Positions 44,154-51,164 of a stretch of DNA of 64,000 nt are shown in pieces. The number at the start of each line of letters is the position of its first letter. Positions within the stretch are counted from its first letter, which is position 1. Position numbers and translations under genes: made by a program. The notes beneath the pieces are model-generated. The model was not told the DNA's origin, searched no databases, and saw nothing but the letters and a program-made list of their open reading frames with translations. The stretch covers positions 3,348,001-3,412,000 of the forward strand of contig NZ_CP049838.1 in the NCBI RefSeq assembly GCF_013085465.1, in the 5' to 3' direction. The DNA comes from Streptomyces asoensis (GTDB taxonomy: Bacteria > Actinomycetota > Actinomycetes > Streptomycetales > Streptomycetaceae).

Positions 44154-44364
44154 GGTGGGGACGGCTCCTCGTCGGTACTGGCCAGGCAACGGTGACGGCG
44201 GCGTTGGACCAGGGAGTCGGGATCGACGGCCATACCGTACCCGCAGCGGTGCTGATCTTCTTCGACAGCCCGAGGCCACCTTCTGCGCGCCCTGGAAGCC
44301 TCCCGACCGCCCTCCCCTGACGCGAAGCGAAGAGAAAAGTTCCACGCGGAGTATTGCGGGGGCC

Positions 44365-44384
44365 AAATGTTACCGTTCACACTT
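44365..44384. promoter_or_regulatory. Operator-like site near the LacI gene
   Basis: A palindrome-like sequence whose reverse strand (AAGTGTGAACGGTAACATTT) matches the site at 44533 at 17 of 20 positions. It lies about 210 bases upstream of the LacI start, well placed for autoregulation. Confidence 0.65.
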
Positions 44385-44532
44385 CTCCCTGCGTCACCGA
44401 CGCGTCAACGCCCGATGTCGGGGGCGCGCAGGGGTCCACTTACGGGGTTCACCTCGGAGCTCTCCCCGTGCAAGCCCTGCCGCACCTTCTCCGCCACGCC
44501 ATCTGCCGCTGTCGCCGAGTCCTGTGGAGCAA

Positions 44533-44552
44533 AAATGTGAACGTTAACATTT
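44533..44552. promoter_or_regulatory. Operator-like palindrome AAATGTGAACGTTAACATTT
   Basis: Twenty-base palindrome centred on CG with a single mismatched pair, 58 bases upstream of the GH27 start codon. With the site at 44365 it defines the likely binding sequence of the adjacent LacI repressor. Confidence 0.75.
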
Positions 44553-44610
44553 CCCGGCCCATACGTCCGCATCTGCTGCCGTTCGTTCGCATCAGGAAAG
44601 GGTTGATTCC

Positions 44611-46707
44611 ATGTCTTCAGGGAGAACCGCCGCGACCCACTGGACAAGGCGTATCGCCGTCCAGGTGTTGGTCCTGAGCCTGGCTCTCGCCGGGTTCGTG
44701 GCCATGGGCGGTGGCCCGACACCGTCGGCGGACCTCGGCCGGACCGAGCCGGTCGCGGTGACCACCAACCAGGTCGCGGTTCCGCCGGCACCAATGGGCT
44801 GGGCCTCCTGGAACAGCTTCGCCAGCAGCATCGACCACAACACCATCAAGGCCCAGGCCGACGCACTTGTCTCGTCCGGAATGGCCGCCGCCGGCTACAA
44901 GTACGTCAACATCGACGACGGCTGGTGGCAGGGCGCCCGCGACAGCAACGGCAAGATCGTCACCGACGAAAGCCTGTTCCCCGGCGGCATGAAGGCCATG
45001 GCCGACTACATCCACGGCAAGGGCCTGAAGGCGGGCATCTACACCGACGCGGGCAAGCAGGGCTGCGGCTACTACTACCCCACCACCAGGCCCGCGGCGC
45101 CCAACACCGGCAGTGAGGGCCATTACCAGCAGGACATGCAGACGTTCCAGGAGTGGGGCTACGACTTCGTCAAGATCGACTGGTGCGGCGGCAACGCCGA
45201 GGGCCTCGATCAGGAGACCACCTACAAGGCGATCAGCGCAGCCAACGACGCCGCGACCTCGATCACCGGCCGCAAGCTGGTCCTGTCGTTCTGCGAGTGG
45301 GGCACCGGCAACCCCTGGAACTGGGGCGCGGGCACGGCCCCGATGTGGCGCACCAGCACGGACATCCTCTTCTGGGGCAACAGTCCGTCCACGGCCAACA
45401 TGCTGGCCAACTTCGACAAGACGCTGCACCCCTCGTCCCAGCACACCGGTTACTACAACGACCCGGACATGCTCATGGTCGGCATAAGCGGCTTCACAGC
45501 CGCCCAGAACCGCACGCACATGGGCCTGTGGGCGATCTCCGGCGCCCCGCTGCTGGCCGGCAACAACCTCACCACCATGAGCTCCACCACCGCGTCGATC
45601 CTCAAGAACTCCGAGGTCATCGCCATCGACCAGGACGCCCGCGGCCTCCAGGGCGTCAAGGTCGCCGAGGACACCAAGGGCCTGGAGGTCTACAGCAAGG
45701 TCCTTTCGGGCACCGGCAAGCGTGCGGTGCTGCTGCTCAACCGCACCTCCTCCGCCGCCTCCATCACGGCCCGCTGGTCCGACCTGGGCCTGACCACGGC
45801 CTCCGCCTCCGTGCGCGACGTATGGACGGCGACGAACACGGGCAGCTCCGCGACGAGCTACACCGCCGGCGTCCCGGCCGGCGAAGCGGTGCTGCTCACC
45901 GTCTCCGGCACCGAGGCCTCGGGCACCACCTACGAGGCGGAGTCCTCGTCCAACACCCATGCCGGTACCGCCGCGACCGACTCCTGCGCGAACTGCTCGG
46001 GCGGCTCGCTGGTCGACTGGATCGGCAACGGCTCCGCCAACACCCTGACGTTCAACGGCGTCAACGCCTCGGCCTCCGGCGTGAAGCTCGCCACCATCGC
46101 CTACGTGAACGGCGACAGCACCGCCCGTAAGGCGACGCTCCAGGTCAACGGCCAGCAGCCCACGGTGGTCTCGTTCCCGCCGACCGGCTCCTGGACCACT
46201 CCCGGCACCGTCTCCGTGCTGGTCGGTATGGCCAAGGGCGCCAACACCATGAAGTTCTCCAACAGCGGCGCCTGGTCGCCCAACCTCGACGCCGTCCTCC
46301 TCCAGGGCATCGCGGGCACCAACGGCAACGCGATCATCGGGGCCGGCTCCAGCCGCTGCCTCGACATCGCCAAGAATTCGATCACCAACGGCACCCAGCT
46401 CACCTTCTGGGACTGCGTCGGCGGACACAACCAGACCTTCACGTCCACGTCGCGCGGCGAGCTCGTGGCCTACGGCAACAAGTGCCTCGACGCCGACAAC
46501 AGCGGCACCACCAACGGTACGAAGGTCATCATCTGGGACTGCACCGGCGGCACCAACCAGAAGTGGACCGTCAACTCCAACGGCACCATCACCAACAACC
46601 AGTCCGGGCTCTGCCTCGACGCCGTCAGCAGCGGCACGACCAACGGGACCAAGATCGACCTGTGGACGTGCAACAGCGGGACCAACCAGAAGTGGACGCT
46701 CAACTGA
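44611..46707 (+). CDS. Secreted GH27 alpha-galactosidase with CBM35-like and ricin-type CBM13 modules
   Basis: 698 residues from an ATG behind AGGAAAGGG. A signal peptide (IAVQVLVLSLALAGFVAMG) is followed by the GH27 barrel at about 50-340: PMGWASWNSF, YVNIDDGWW, IYTDAGKQGCGYYY, nucleophile Asp190 in FVKIDWCGGN and the acid/base Asp in YYNDPDMLMVG. A small beta domain completes the catalytic unit. Residues about 440-570 look like a CBM35/6-type sandwich (TTYEAESSSNTHAG ... NLDAVLLQGI), and residues about 575-698 form a ricin-B beta-trefoil with three repeats (SSRCLDIAKN, GNKCLDADNS, SGLCLDAVSS, each followed by an NQ-W/F block). It degrades galactose-bearing plant polymers outside the cell, complementing the intracellular GH36 enzyme. 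Confidence 0.95.
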   Translation: MSSGRTAATHWTRRIAVQVLVLSLALAGFVAMGGGPTPSADLGRTEPVAVTTNQVAVPPAPMGWASWNSFASSIDHNTIKAQADALVSSGMAAAGYKYVNIDDGWWQGARDSNGKIVTDESLFPGGMKAMADYIHGKGLKAGIYTDAGKQGCGYYYPTTRPAAPNTGSEGHYQQDMQTFQEWGYDFVKIDWCGGNAEGLDQETTYKAISAANDAATSITGRKLVLSFCEWGTGNPWNWGAGTAPMWRTSTDILFWGNSPSTANMLANFDKTLHPSSQHTGYYNDPDMLMVGISGFTAAQNRTHMGLWAISGAPLLAGNNLTTMSSTTASILKNSEVIAIDQDARGLQGVKVAEDTKGLEVYSKVLSGTGKRAVLLLNRTSSAASITARWSDLGLTTASASVRDVWTATNTGSSATSYTAGVPAGEAVLLTVSGTEASGTTYEAESSSNTHAGTAATDSCANCSGGSLVDWIGNGSANTLTFNGVNASASGVKLATIAYVNGDSTARKATLQVNGQQPTVVSFPPTGSWTTPGTVSVLVGMAKGANTMKFSNSGAWSPNLDAVLLQGIAGTNGNAIIGAGSSRCLDIAKNSITNGTQLTFWDCVGGHNQTFTSTSRGELVAYGNKCLDADNSGTTNGTKVIIWDCTGGTNQKWTVNSNGTITNNQSGLCLDAVSSGTTNGTKIDLWTCNSGTNQKWTLN

Positions 46708-46815
46708 CGGCCAACTGACGGCGCTGCCCTCGGAGACCGGTCCCACGAGACGACGCACCGGGAAGTAGCTGCCACAGCACCGAGAAAGGAACGTTTCCGC
46801 AGGTCGGAGGAGTGC

Positions 46816-46865
46816 AAAGGTGGGGCGGGTGGGACTCGAACCCACGGCCGACGGATTATGAGTCC
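46816..46865 (-). repeat. Attachment-site copy 1: 3' half of the CAU-anticodon tRNA (left boundary of the island)
   Basis: A 50-bp run from AAAGGTGGGGCGGG to TTATGAGTCC is identical to 59033-59082 within the intact tRNA gene. It covers the acceptor 3' strand, T arm and anticodon region; the 5' half of the tRNA is absent, so it cannot make a tRNA. Left of it the short word GAACGTTTCCGCAGGTC is also shared with the other two copies. Confidence 0.9.
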
Positions 46866-47206
46866 TTCGAGGATCTTGGCGGCCCTTGCCGATCAGTGCC
46901 GGTTCACGCCGTTCTTGCAGGTCAGACATGCTGATCTATGTCAGCCCTGTACAGTGCTTGTCGGCCTGTTCCTGTCCTTGTGGCCCCTCAATGACCCCTG
47001 AGGGTCGATGAGTTGGACGCTTGCCACAGCAGCAGCCGCCTCCGCCCAGTTCAGTCGAGGGGCTGGAACCCTTCGCGCAGCGAAGTCCCTTACCGACGCG
47101 ATGATGCTCCATCCCAGGCACCGGGGTGGAGCATCGTCCCGGACGTCAAGAGGCGGTCCCGTCCACCGGACTGCGCATCGACCTGGGCAGCGGCGCGTCG
47201 ATCGGG

Positions 47207-47545
47207 TCAGCCGAGTACGTAGCTCTCATCGCCGAAGTCAGCAACGATCTTCAACTTGCCGCCGAGCGCCTTGACGTAGGCGGCGAGGGTGTCGACCTCA
47301 CTGCGCTCCAGTTGACCCTTCTCGATGCGTGAGACGCGGGCCTGGGTAACACCCATGGCTTCGGCAACCTGAACCTGTGTGGTGTGCTGCCGCTTCCGCA
47401 ATTCGGCGAGGCGATGTACACGGGAGGCCAGGACCATCGCCTGCGCCCCCTTCTGGATCTGGTCCTTTTCGGCATCGGTGAAAGCGAAATCCTCGGCCAG
47501 GCCTCCCCAGGAGACGGCCTGCGGATCCTTGAGGTGATCAGTCAT
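47207..47545 (-). CDS. HigA-type antitoxin (XRE helix-turn-helix)
   Basis: 112 residues. A helical N-terminal region is followed by an HTH_3 domain: RQHTTQVQVAEAMGVTQARV with SRIEKGQLERSEVDTLAAYV. The last strand (KLKIVADFGDESYVLG) is typical of HigA/XRE antitoxins paired with Gp49-like toxins. The start overlaps the toxin stop by 4 bases, so the toxin gene comes first, the HigBA order. It would neutralise the toxin and repress the shared promoter. Confidence 0.87.
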   Translation of the reverse strand: MTDHLKDPQAVSWGGLAEDFAFTDAEKDQIQKGAQAMVLASRVHRLAELRKRQHTTQVQVAEAMGVTQARVSRIEKGQLERSEVDTLAAYVKALGGKLKIVADFGDESYVLG

Positions 47546-47919
47546 CGTGCCCCGTCCTCTCCATCGATTCGCTTCAGATGCTCCGCGTACGCCTGCTCCG
47601 CCTGGGGCACCGCGACGCCGTACCAGCCGGACCAGTTACCCGCCTTGTCACCGCCGACCAGGATCACGGCCTGGCGGTCCGGGTCGAACACGAACAGCAA
47701 CCGCACTTCCGTGGCCCCTGCCGAGCCGGGGCGGAGCTCCTTGAGGCTCGGCAGCACCGAGCCCTTGATCGTGTCCACCAGGGGCCGACCCAGCGCGGGA
47801 CCTTCCTCCTGAAGGGCAGTGACAGCCTGGCTGACCTGAATCAGCGTTTCGCGGTCGGTGCGGCGCAGTCCGTGAAGCCACGAAAGAGCCGGTTCGACCA
47901 CGACGATCCTCCAAGCCAT
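47542..47919 (-). CDS. RelE/HigB-type toxin (phage Gp49-like family)
   Basis: 125 residues. The pattern WRIVVVEPALSWLHGLRRTD ... GRPLVDTIKGSVLPSLKELR ... EVRLLFVFDPDRQAVILVGGDKAGNW is that of the RelE-superfamily Gp49/HigB group, which are ribosome-dependent mRNA interferases. The conserved KELR and VRLLFVFD blocks hold the basic residues used for catalysis in the family. The ATG at 47919 is the first codon of the pair, downstream of an AT-rich inverted repeat. It is cargo of island element A and could stabilise the element. Confidence 0.85.
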   Translation of the reverse strand: MAWRIVVVEPALSWLHGLRRTDRETLIQVSQAVTALQEEGPALGRPLVDTIKGSVLPSLKELRPGSAGATEVRLLFVFDPDRQAVILVGGDKAGNWSGWYGVAVPQAEQAYAEHLKRIDGEDGAR

Positions 47920-47930
47920 GCAGGCGTCCC

Positions 47931-47985
47931 CATCTGCAATTTATTACACTGACAGCATACACCACTGACGTTATAATGGCAGATG
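47931..47985. promoter_or_regulatory. AT-rich promoter/operator region of the toxin-antitoxin pair, with a consensus promoter on the opposite strand
   Basis: Arms CATCTGC (47931-47937) and GCAGATG (47979-47985) flank an AT-rich core with two CTGAC words, a plausible operator for the antitoxin. On the plus strand CTGACA (47949-47954) and a perfect TATAAT (47972-47977) are 17 bases apart and point right, toward the 3' end of the phosphotransferase gene. On the minus strand a TAATAA-like -10 could serve the toxin gene. Confidence 0.55.
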
Positions 47986-48077
47986 CGCGACCGGGCCGGT
48001 CAGGTTGGCCAGCCCTCGGGTCTTCAGAAACACGTCCCGTCACGATGCCCTGGGTGGCGACGGGAAGACGGAACGGG

Positions 48078-48860
48078 TCAGTTCTCGAACAGGCTTCGGT
48101 TCGACTGGCTCCAGACCACCCTGCCGTCAAGTTCCTGGAGCAAGCCCTCAGCGACCCAGGTCGCCTGGGGTTCATGGCCTTGCCCTGCCAAGCAGCGTAC
48201 GAGTTCGATGTTCTCCTGCTGCCTGGCGATGACGGCATCAACCATGCCGGGCGCCGCGGGAAGGCCGTAGGCGGTGCAGAACAGTTCCAGGCGCCTACGG
48301 CGGTCGGGCGGTTCCGGGAAGCGCAGCCACCTCAGGCACTCGGCGTCGCTGCGGAAGGGGGCAACGTACTCGAGCGCGTAGGCCACATCGTGCAGTCGCG
48401 GAGCCGGGCGTGCGAAGTCCCAGTCGATGATCCCCACGGGCCGGTGATCCTGCCACACGACGTTCCACGGGCCGAAGTCTCCGTGGCAGATCGCCTCGCC
48501 TTCGACGGACTCGCCGCCCGCGCCGACGGCCCAGGCCGCTCCCTCCGGCGGGGAGAAGCCCACGGTCGCGTCATGGAATTCACGCAGCAGCCGGGCAAAC
48601 GCAGACAGACCTCGCTCGTTCACCACCTTGGCCCAGCCCGCCGACCCTGACTCCCCTTCGAGATAACTCAGGACCTCGCGGCCCTGCTCGTCGAACCCCA
48701 GGGCTCGGGGCGCGTACGGAAAACCCACCGCTTCCAGATGTCGCAGCAGTGAATGAACCGTCACAGTCCATGGCTGAACGGGCCTGCGGATCGTGTCACC
48801 GATACGCACGATCTGCCGATGAGGGTGATCTTGCACAACGTCTTCGCTCGCCACCCGCAT
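48078..48860 (-). CDS. Aminoglycoside-phosphotransferase-family kinase
   Basis: About 260 residues from the ATG at 48860; the in-frame start at 48899 is less likely. Kinase landmarks are YLEGESGSAGW, the catalytic loop AICHGDFGPWNVVWQD and the metal-binding GIIDWDFARPAPRLHD, all in the right order for the APH/choline kinase fold. The short N-terminal lobe (VVQDHPHRQIVRIGDTIRRP) is typical of small members. Substrates include antibiotics, homoserine, choline and sugars, and this one cannot be assigned. It is oriented like the toxin-antitoxin genes and ends about 160 bases before them. It is cargo of island element A. Confidence 0.85.
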   Translation of the reverse strand: MRVASEDVVQDHPHRQIVRIGDTIRRPVQPWTVTVHSLLRHLEAVGFPYAPRALGFDEQGREVLSYLEGESGSAGWAKVVNERGLSAFARLLREFHDATVGFSPPEGAAWAVGAGGESVEGEAICHGDFGPWNVVWQDHRPVGIIDWDFARPAPRLHDVAYALEYVAPFRSDAECLRWLRFPEPPDRRRRLELFCTAYGLPAAPGMVDAVIARQQENIELVRCLAGQGHEPQATWVAEGLLQELDGRVVWSQSNRSLFEN

Positions 48861-49348
48861 GACGCTACCCACGTCGCGAGCAGCGCAGCACATGGGCAAC
48901 TGCGAGCAACGACCAGCGGCCGGATACCTCCCCGCTTATTGGCCGCCGCCGGGGATTCTCAACTGGCCCCTGAACGACATCGAGGATCGAGCGGCACGAA
49001 GGCGACAGTCTCTCCACAGCGCAGGCAGGCCAGGTCTCGCCGTACGCCGGCCTGCGCACGAGAGGTGCCGGCATCTGCGCCGCCTCCGCTGCTGGCCCGA
49101 TACTCCACTGACCACGCCGTGGACGGCAGCCCCACGCCCCCACAACAAGCAGATGGGACAACGAACCTGCCCGGGGACACCGTCGGCCTGGACACGTCGG
49201 CGTCGCCCCGGCCCCTGCCCGGCCCCTGGATCTTGGCATCGAGCCCCAGAGCGGCCGTCCCGGCAGCCGGCAACAACCTTGATCTCCCACTCCACCGCAG
49301 GTCAGAGGAGTTGGAGGTGCCCCGAGCGCCGCCGGACCCCAAACCCCC
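48861..49348. other. About 490 bp of element A without a clear gene
   Basis: Overlapping frames on both strands give Pro/Arg/Ser-rich peptides with no ribosome site. One minus-strand frame contains ACLRCGETVAFVPLDPRC, which could be a decayed zinc-ribbon fragment, but it has no start or context. I regard the stretch as degraded island DNA. Confidence 0.4.
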
Positions 49349-49430
49349 GAGCAGCGGATTCAGTCCGTTCAGGCAAAGTTGACGGTCCGGCACCCAAAAA
49401 TGAACGTTTCCGCAGGTCAGAAGCCTGCAC

Positions 49431-49478
49431 AGGTGGGGCGGGTGGGACTCGAACCCACGGCCGACGGATTATGAGTCC
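49431..49478 (-). repeat. Attachment-site copy 2: 3' half of the CAU-anticodon tRNA (junction of elements A and B)
   Basis: 48 bases identical to 46818-46865 and 59035-59082. Its left flank (49349-49430) matches the left flank of the intact tRNA at 58953-59032, and its right flank matches that of copy 1. It is therefore the internal junction of two tandem insertions. Confidence 0.9.
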
Positions 49479-49905
49479 TTCGAGGATCTTGGCGGCCCTT
49501 GTCGATCTACGCTCATCCTTGACGTTTTTGCAGCTCAGAGAGGGTTCGGGGCATCTCCCCTTCTCAGTCTTTGTCAGCCTGTTCCTATCCTTGTGTCCAA
49601 CCAGCGTCCCGAACACGTCCCGGATGGACAAGCGCCCCCAGCTCAAACGGAGTCTGCACAGTTGGGGACCGGGACCGGAAACCATGCGCAGCGGATTTCC
49701 ATTCATACCGGCACGTTGAAGCTGCCCCTGACTGCGCTGCACTAGAGCACCGGCCCACTCGAGCCGCACGGCTTCAGGAGACACGAGCGCCATTTTGCGC
49801 CACCCGCTACGACTGAGCGCGACGACGAAAAGGGCAGGGCGCGACAGCAAGATAGGGATTCTCAGGGCCCAAAACCCCCCGGTCAGCCCATAATAGGTCA
49901 GCAGG
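49479..49905. promoter_or_regulatory. Left end of element B and promoter region of the Crp gene
   Basis: No gene is convincing. It holds the conserved element-end sequence in its first 120 bases. A CATAAT at 49889-49894 lies 11 bases before the ATG at 49906 and may be the -10 element of the Crp gene; I cannot identify a good -35. Confidence 0.45.
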
Positions 49906-50754
49906 ATGCATCTCCACCAAAAACGAACAGCGATTCGAAGGGTCCCGCACATGGCGTTACCGATGGGGGGCGGCGGATCCGCTCAACGGCCGGGACACAG
50001 TCACTGGCCGACGGCGAGCCTTCTCGGCGGACTCTCCGAGGAGCCCCGCGAGCAGATGATCCGGCTCGGGCGGCGGGTGCGCTTCGAGCGGGGCGAACGG
50101 CTGCTACGGGAGGGCGAGTACGGCTCGTACGTGTTCCTCCTGCTGAGCGGTTGGTACAAGGTGCTTGCCAGGACGCAGGACGATCGCGAGGCACTGTTGG
50201 CCGTCCGGGCCGGTGGTGACCTCGTCGGCGAGCTGGCCTGTTTCGACGCCCAGCCCCGGGTCGCCACCGTTGTGGCCGCCGGTACGGGCAGCGCGAAGCT
50301 GATAGGCCGCCAGCAGTTCCTGGACTTCCTCGCGGCGTACGAGGAGTCGGCGCAGGCCGTGATGTGCGCAGTGGCCGGGAAGCTGCGCTGGGCGACACGG
50401 CGACGGCAGGACTTCGGCAGTTGCCCGGTGGGGACGCGGGTGGCCCGGGTCCTGCTGGAGTTGGCCAGGGCCTACGGGCGCCCCTGCGCGACCGGGGTCT
50501 CGATCGGAGTGGCGCTGACCCAGCCCGAGTTGGCGGAACTGGTCGGCGCCTCCGAACCGAGTGTGCACCGGGTACTGCGTTCCTTGCGCGAGCGGGGCGT
50601 CGTCGAAACCGGCTACCGCCGGGTCCTCGTCAGGGACCTACCCGAACTCACGATCGCCGCCGACTCCGCTCAACGGACCGTCCCCGCGAACACCAGCCAC
50701 AGGGCCGCCGCGACAACCATCGCGCCCAACCAGCCGACGGCGCGGCTGGTGTAG
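49906..50754 (+). CDS. Crp/Fnr-family regulator with an intact cyclic-nucleotide phosphate-binding cassette
   Basis: 282 residues from the ATG at 49906; the ATG at 49951 is an alternative and the first 35 residues look non-conserved. The cNMP-binding beta-roll spans about 40-160 and includes VRFERGERLLREGEYGSYVF and the phosphate-binding cassette GDLVGELACFDAQPRVATVV, with the Glu and Arg that contact the cyclic phosphate in Crp. The C-terminal winged helix is ALTQPELAELVGASEPSVHR with VLRSLRERGVVET. A Thr/Ala/Pro-rich tail of about 40 residues follows. Its 3' end overlaps the end of the convergent membrane-effector gene by 85 bases. A nucleotidyl cyclase is encoded two genes away, so it may sense the product of that cyclase. 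Confidence 0.85.
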   Translation: MHLHQKRTAIRRVPHMALPMGGGGSAQRPGHSHWPTASLLGGLSEEPREQMIRLGRRVRFERGERLLREGEYGSYVFLLLSGWYKVLARTQDDREALLAVRAGGDLVGELACFDAQPRVATVVAAGTGSAKLIGRQQFLDFLAAYEESAQAVMCAVAGKLRWATRRRQDFGSCPVGTRVARVLLELARAYGRPCATGVSIGVALTQPELAELVGASEPSVHRVLRSLRERGVVETGYRRVLVRDLPELTIAADSAQRTVPANTSHRAAATTIAPNQPTARLV

Positions 50755-51164
50755 ACGTTCTTCAAGGCGGCGATCCTCGCGATGGCGTGCGCGGTCGCCC
50801 ATGCCTGGGCCGCCAGCCGCTCGCTGTCGGCACCCTCGTGGTCCGCCGCGTCCAGGGAGAACCTGTTCGGCTCCGAGTGCCGCCCCGTACGCGGCCGGAT
50901 GACCTGCACCAGCAGGTATCCGGACACAGTGAAGGTGAGCACGTAGGCGAGGCAAGCCAGCCAGAACAGTACGGCCGGCAGATCCGTCGGCGCCGGAGCG
51001 CCGACCGACCCGATCTGCGCGGACACCACTGCCGCGAGCCCCACGTGCACCGTGACCAGGGTCCCCGCCTTGGTATCCGCCTGCTGCGTGACCTGCTGGA
51101 ACGACGCCATCGCGGCAACCGCTGCCGCCAACTCCCTTGCAGTCGCGTCATGTTCGGCCATCAC
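50670..51164 (-). CDS. PycTM-like membrane effector (Pycsar-type)
   Basis: 164 residues. A helix with the VTQQADTKAGTLV signature (Asp30-Thr-Lys-Ala) is followed by membrane segments at about 36-55 and 63-88, then a soluble stretch and a third membrane segment at about 142-161 after ARIAALKNVYTSRAVGWL. The ADxKA motif before the first segment and the A-x-K-x-x-x-x-R motif before the last are what I recognise from the PycTM effectors of Pycsar defence, which damage the inner membrane when a cyclic pyrimidine nucleotide is made. The GTG starts directly after the cyclase stop, so the pair is coupled. Family assignment is from pattern recognition only. Confidence 0.72.
   Translation of the reverse strand: MMAEHDATARELAAAVAAMASFQQVTQQADTKAGTLVTVHVGLAAVVSAQIGSVGAPAPTDLPAVLFWLACLAYVLTFTVSGYLLVQVIRPRTGRHSEPNRFSLDAADHEGADSERLAAQAWATAHAIARIAALKNVYTSRAVGWLGAMVVAAALWLVFAGTVR

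Larger units (their letters stand above)
46866..49430. mobile_element. Island element A (about 2.6 kb, no integrase): toxin-antitoxin and phosphotransferase cargo
   Basis: Bounded by tRNA-derived direct repeats at 46816 and 49431. Its left end starts with a 22-base sequence beginning TTCGAGGATCTTGGCGGCCC that is repeated at the left end of element B, and both left ends also share a TTGTC-GCCTGTTCCT-TCCTTGTG block about 95 bases in. Its right end (49349-49430, GAGCAGCGGATTC ... AACGTTTCCGCAGGTCAG) is repeated at the right end of element B. Cargo is a type II toxin-antitoxin pair and a phosphotransferase. No recombinase or replication gene is visible, so mobilisation in trans is implied. Confidence 0.75.

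Noticed and set aside
46816..46875. A functional tRNA gene at 46816 or 49431
   Set aside because: Only the 3' half is present in both places. Sequence 5' of the anticodon region does not form the D arm or acceptor strand.
48753..49393. Overlapping open frames on both strands at the right end of element A
   Set aside because: Poor codon pattern, no start signals and no family features. A possible zinc-ribbon-like scrap is too short to call.
49302..49952. 216-codon leftward frame crossing attachment copy 2, considered as an integrase tail
   Set aside because: It contains no tyrosine- or serine-recombinase motif and reads straight through the tRNA-derived repeat.
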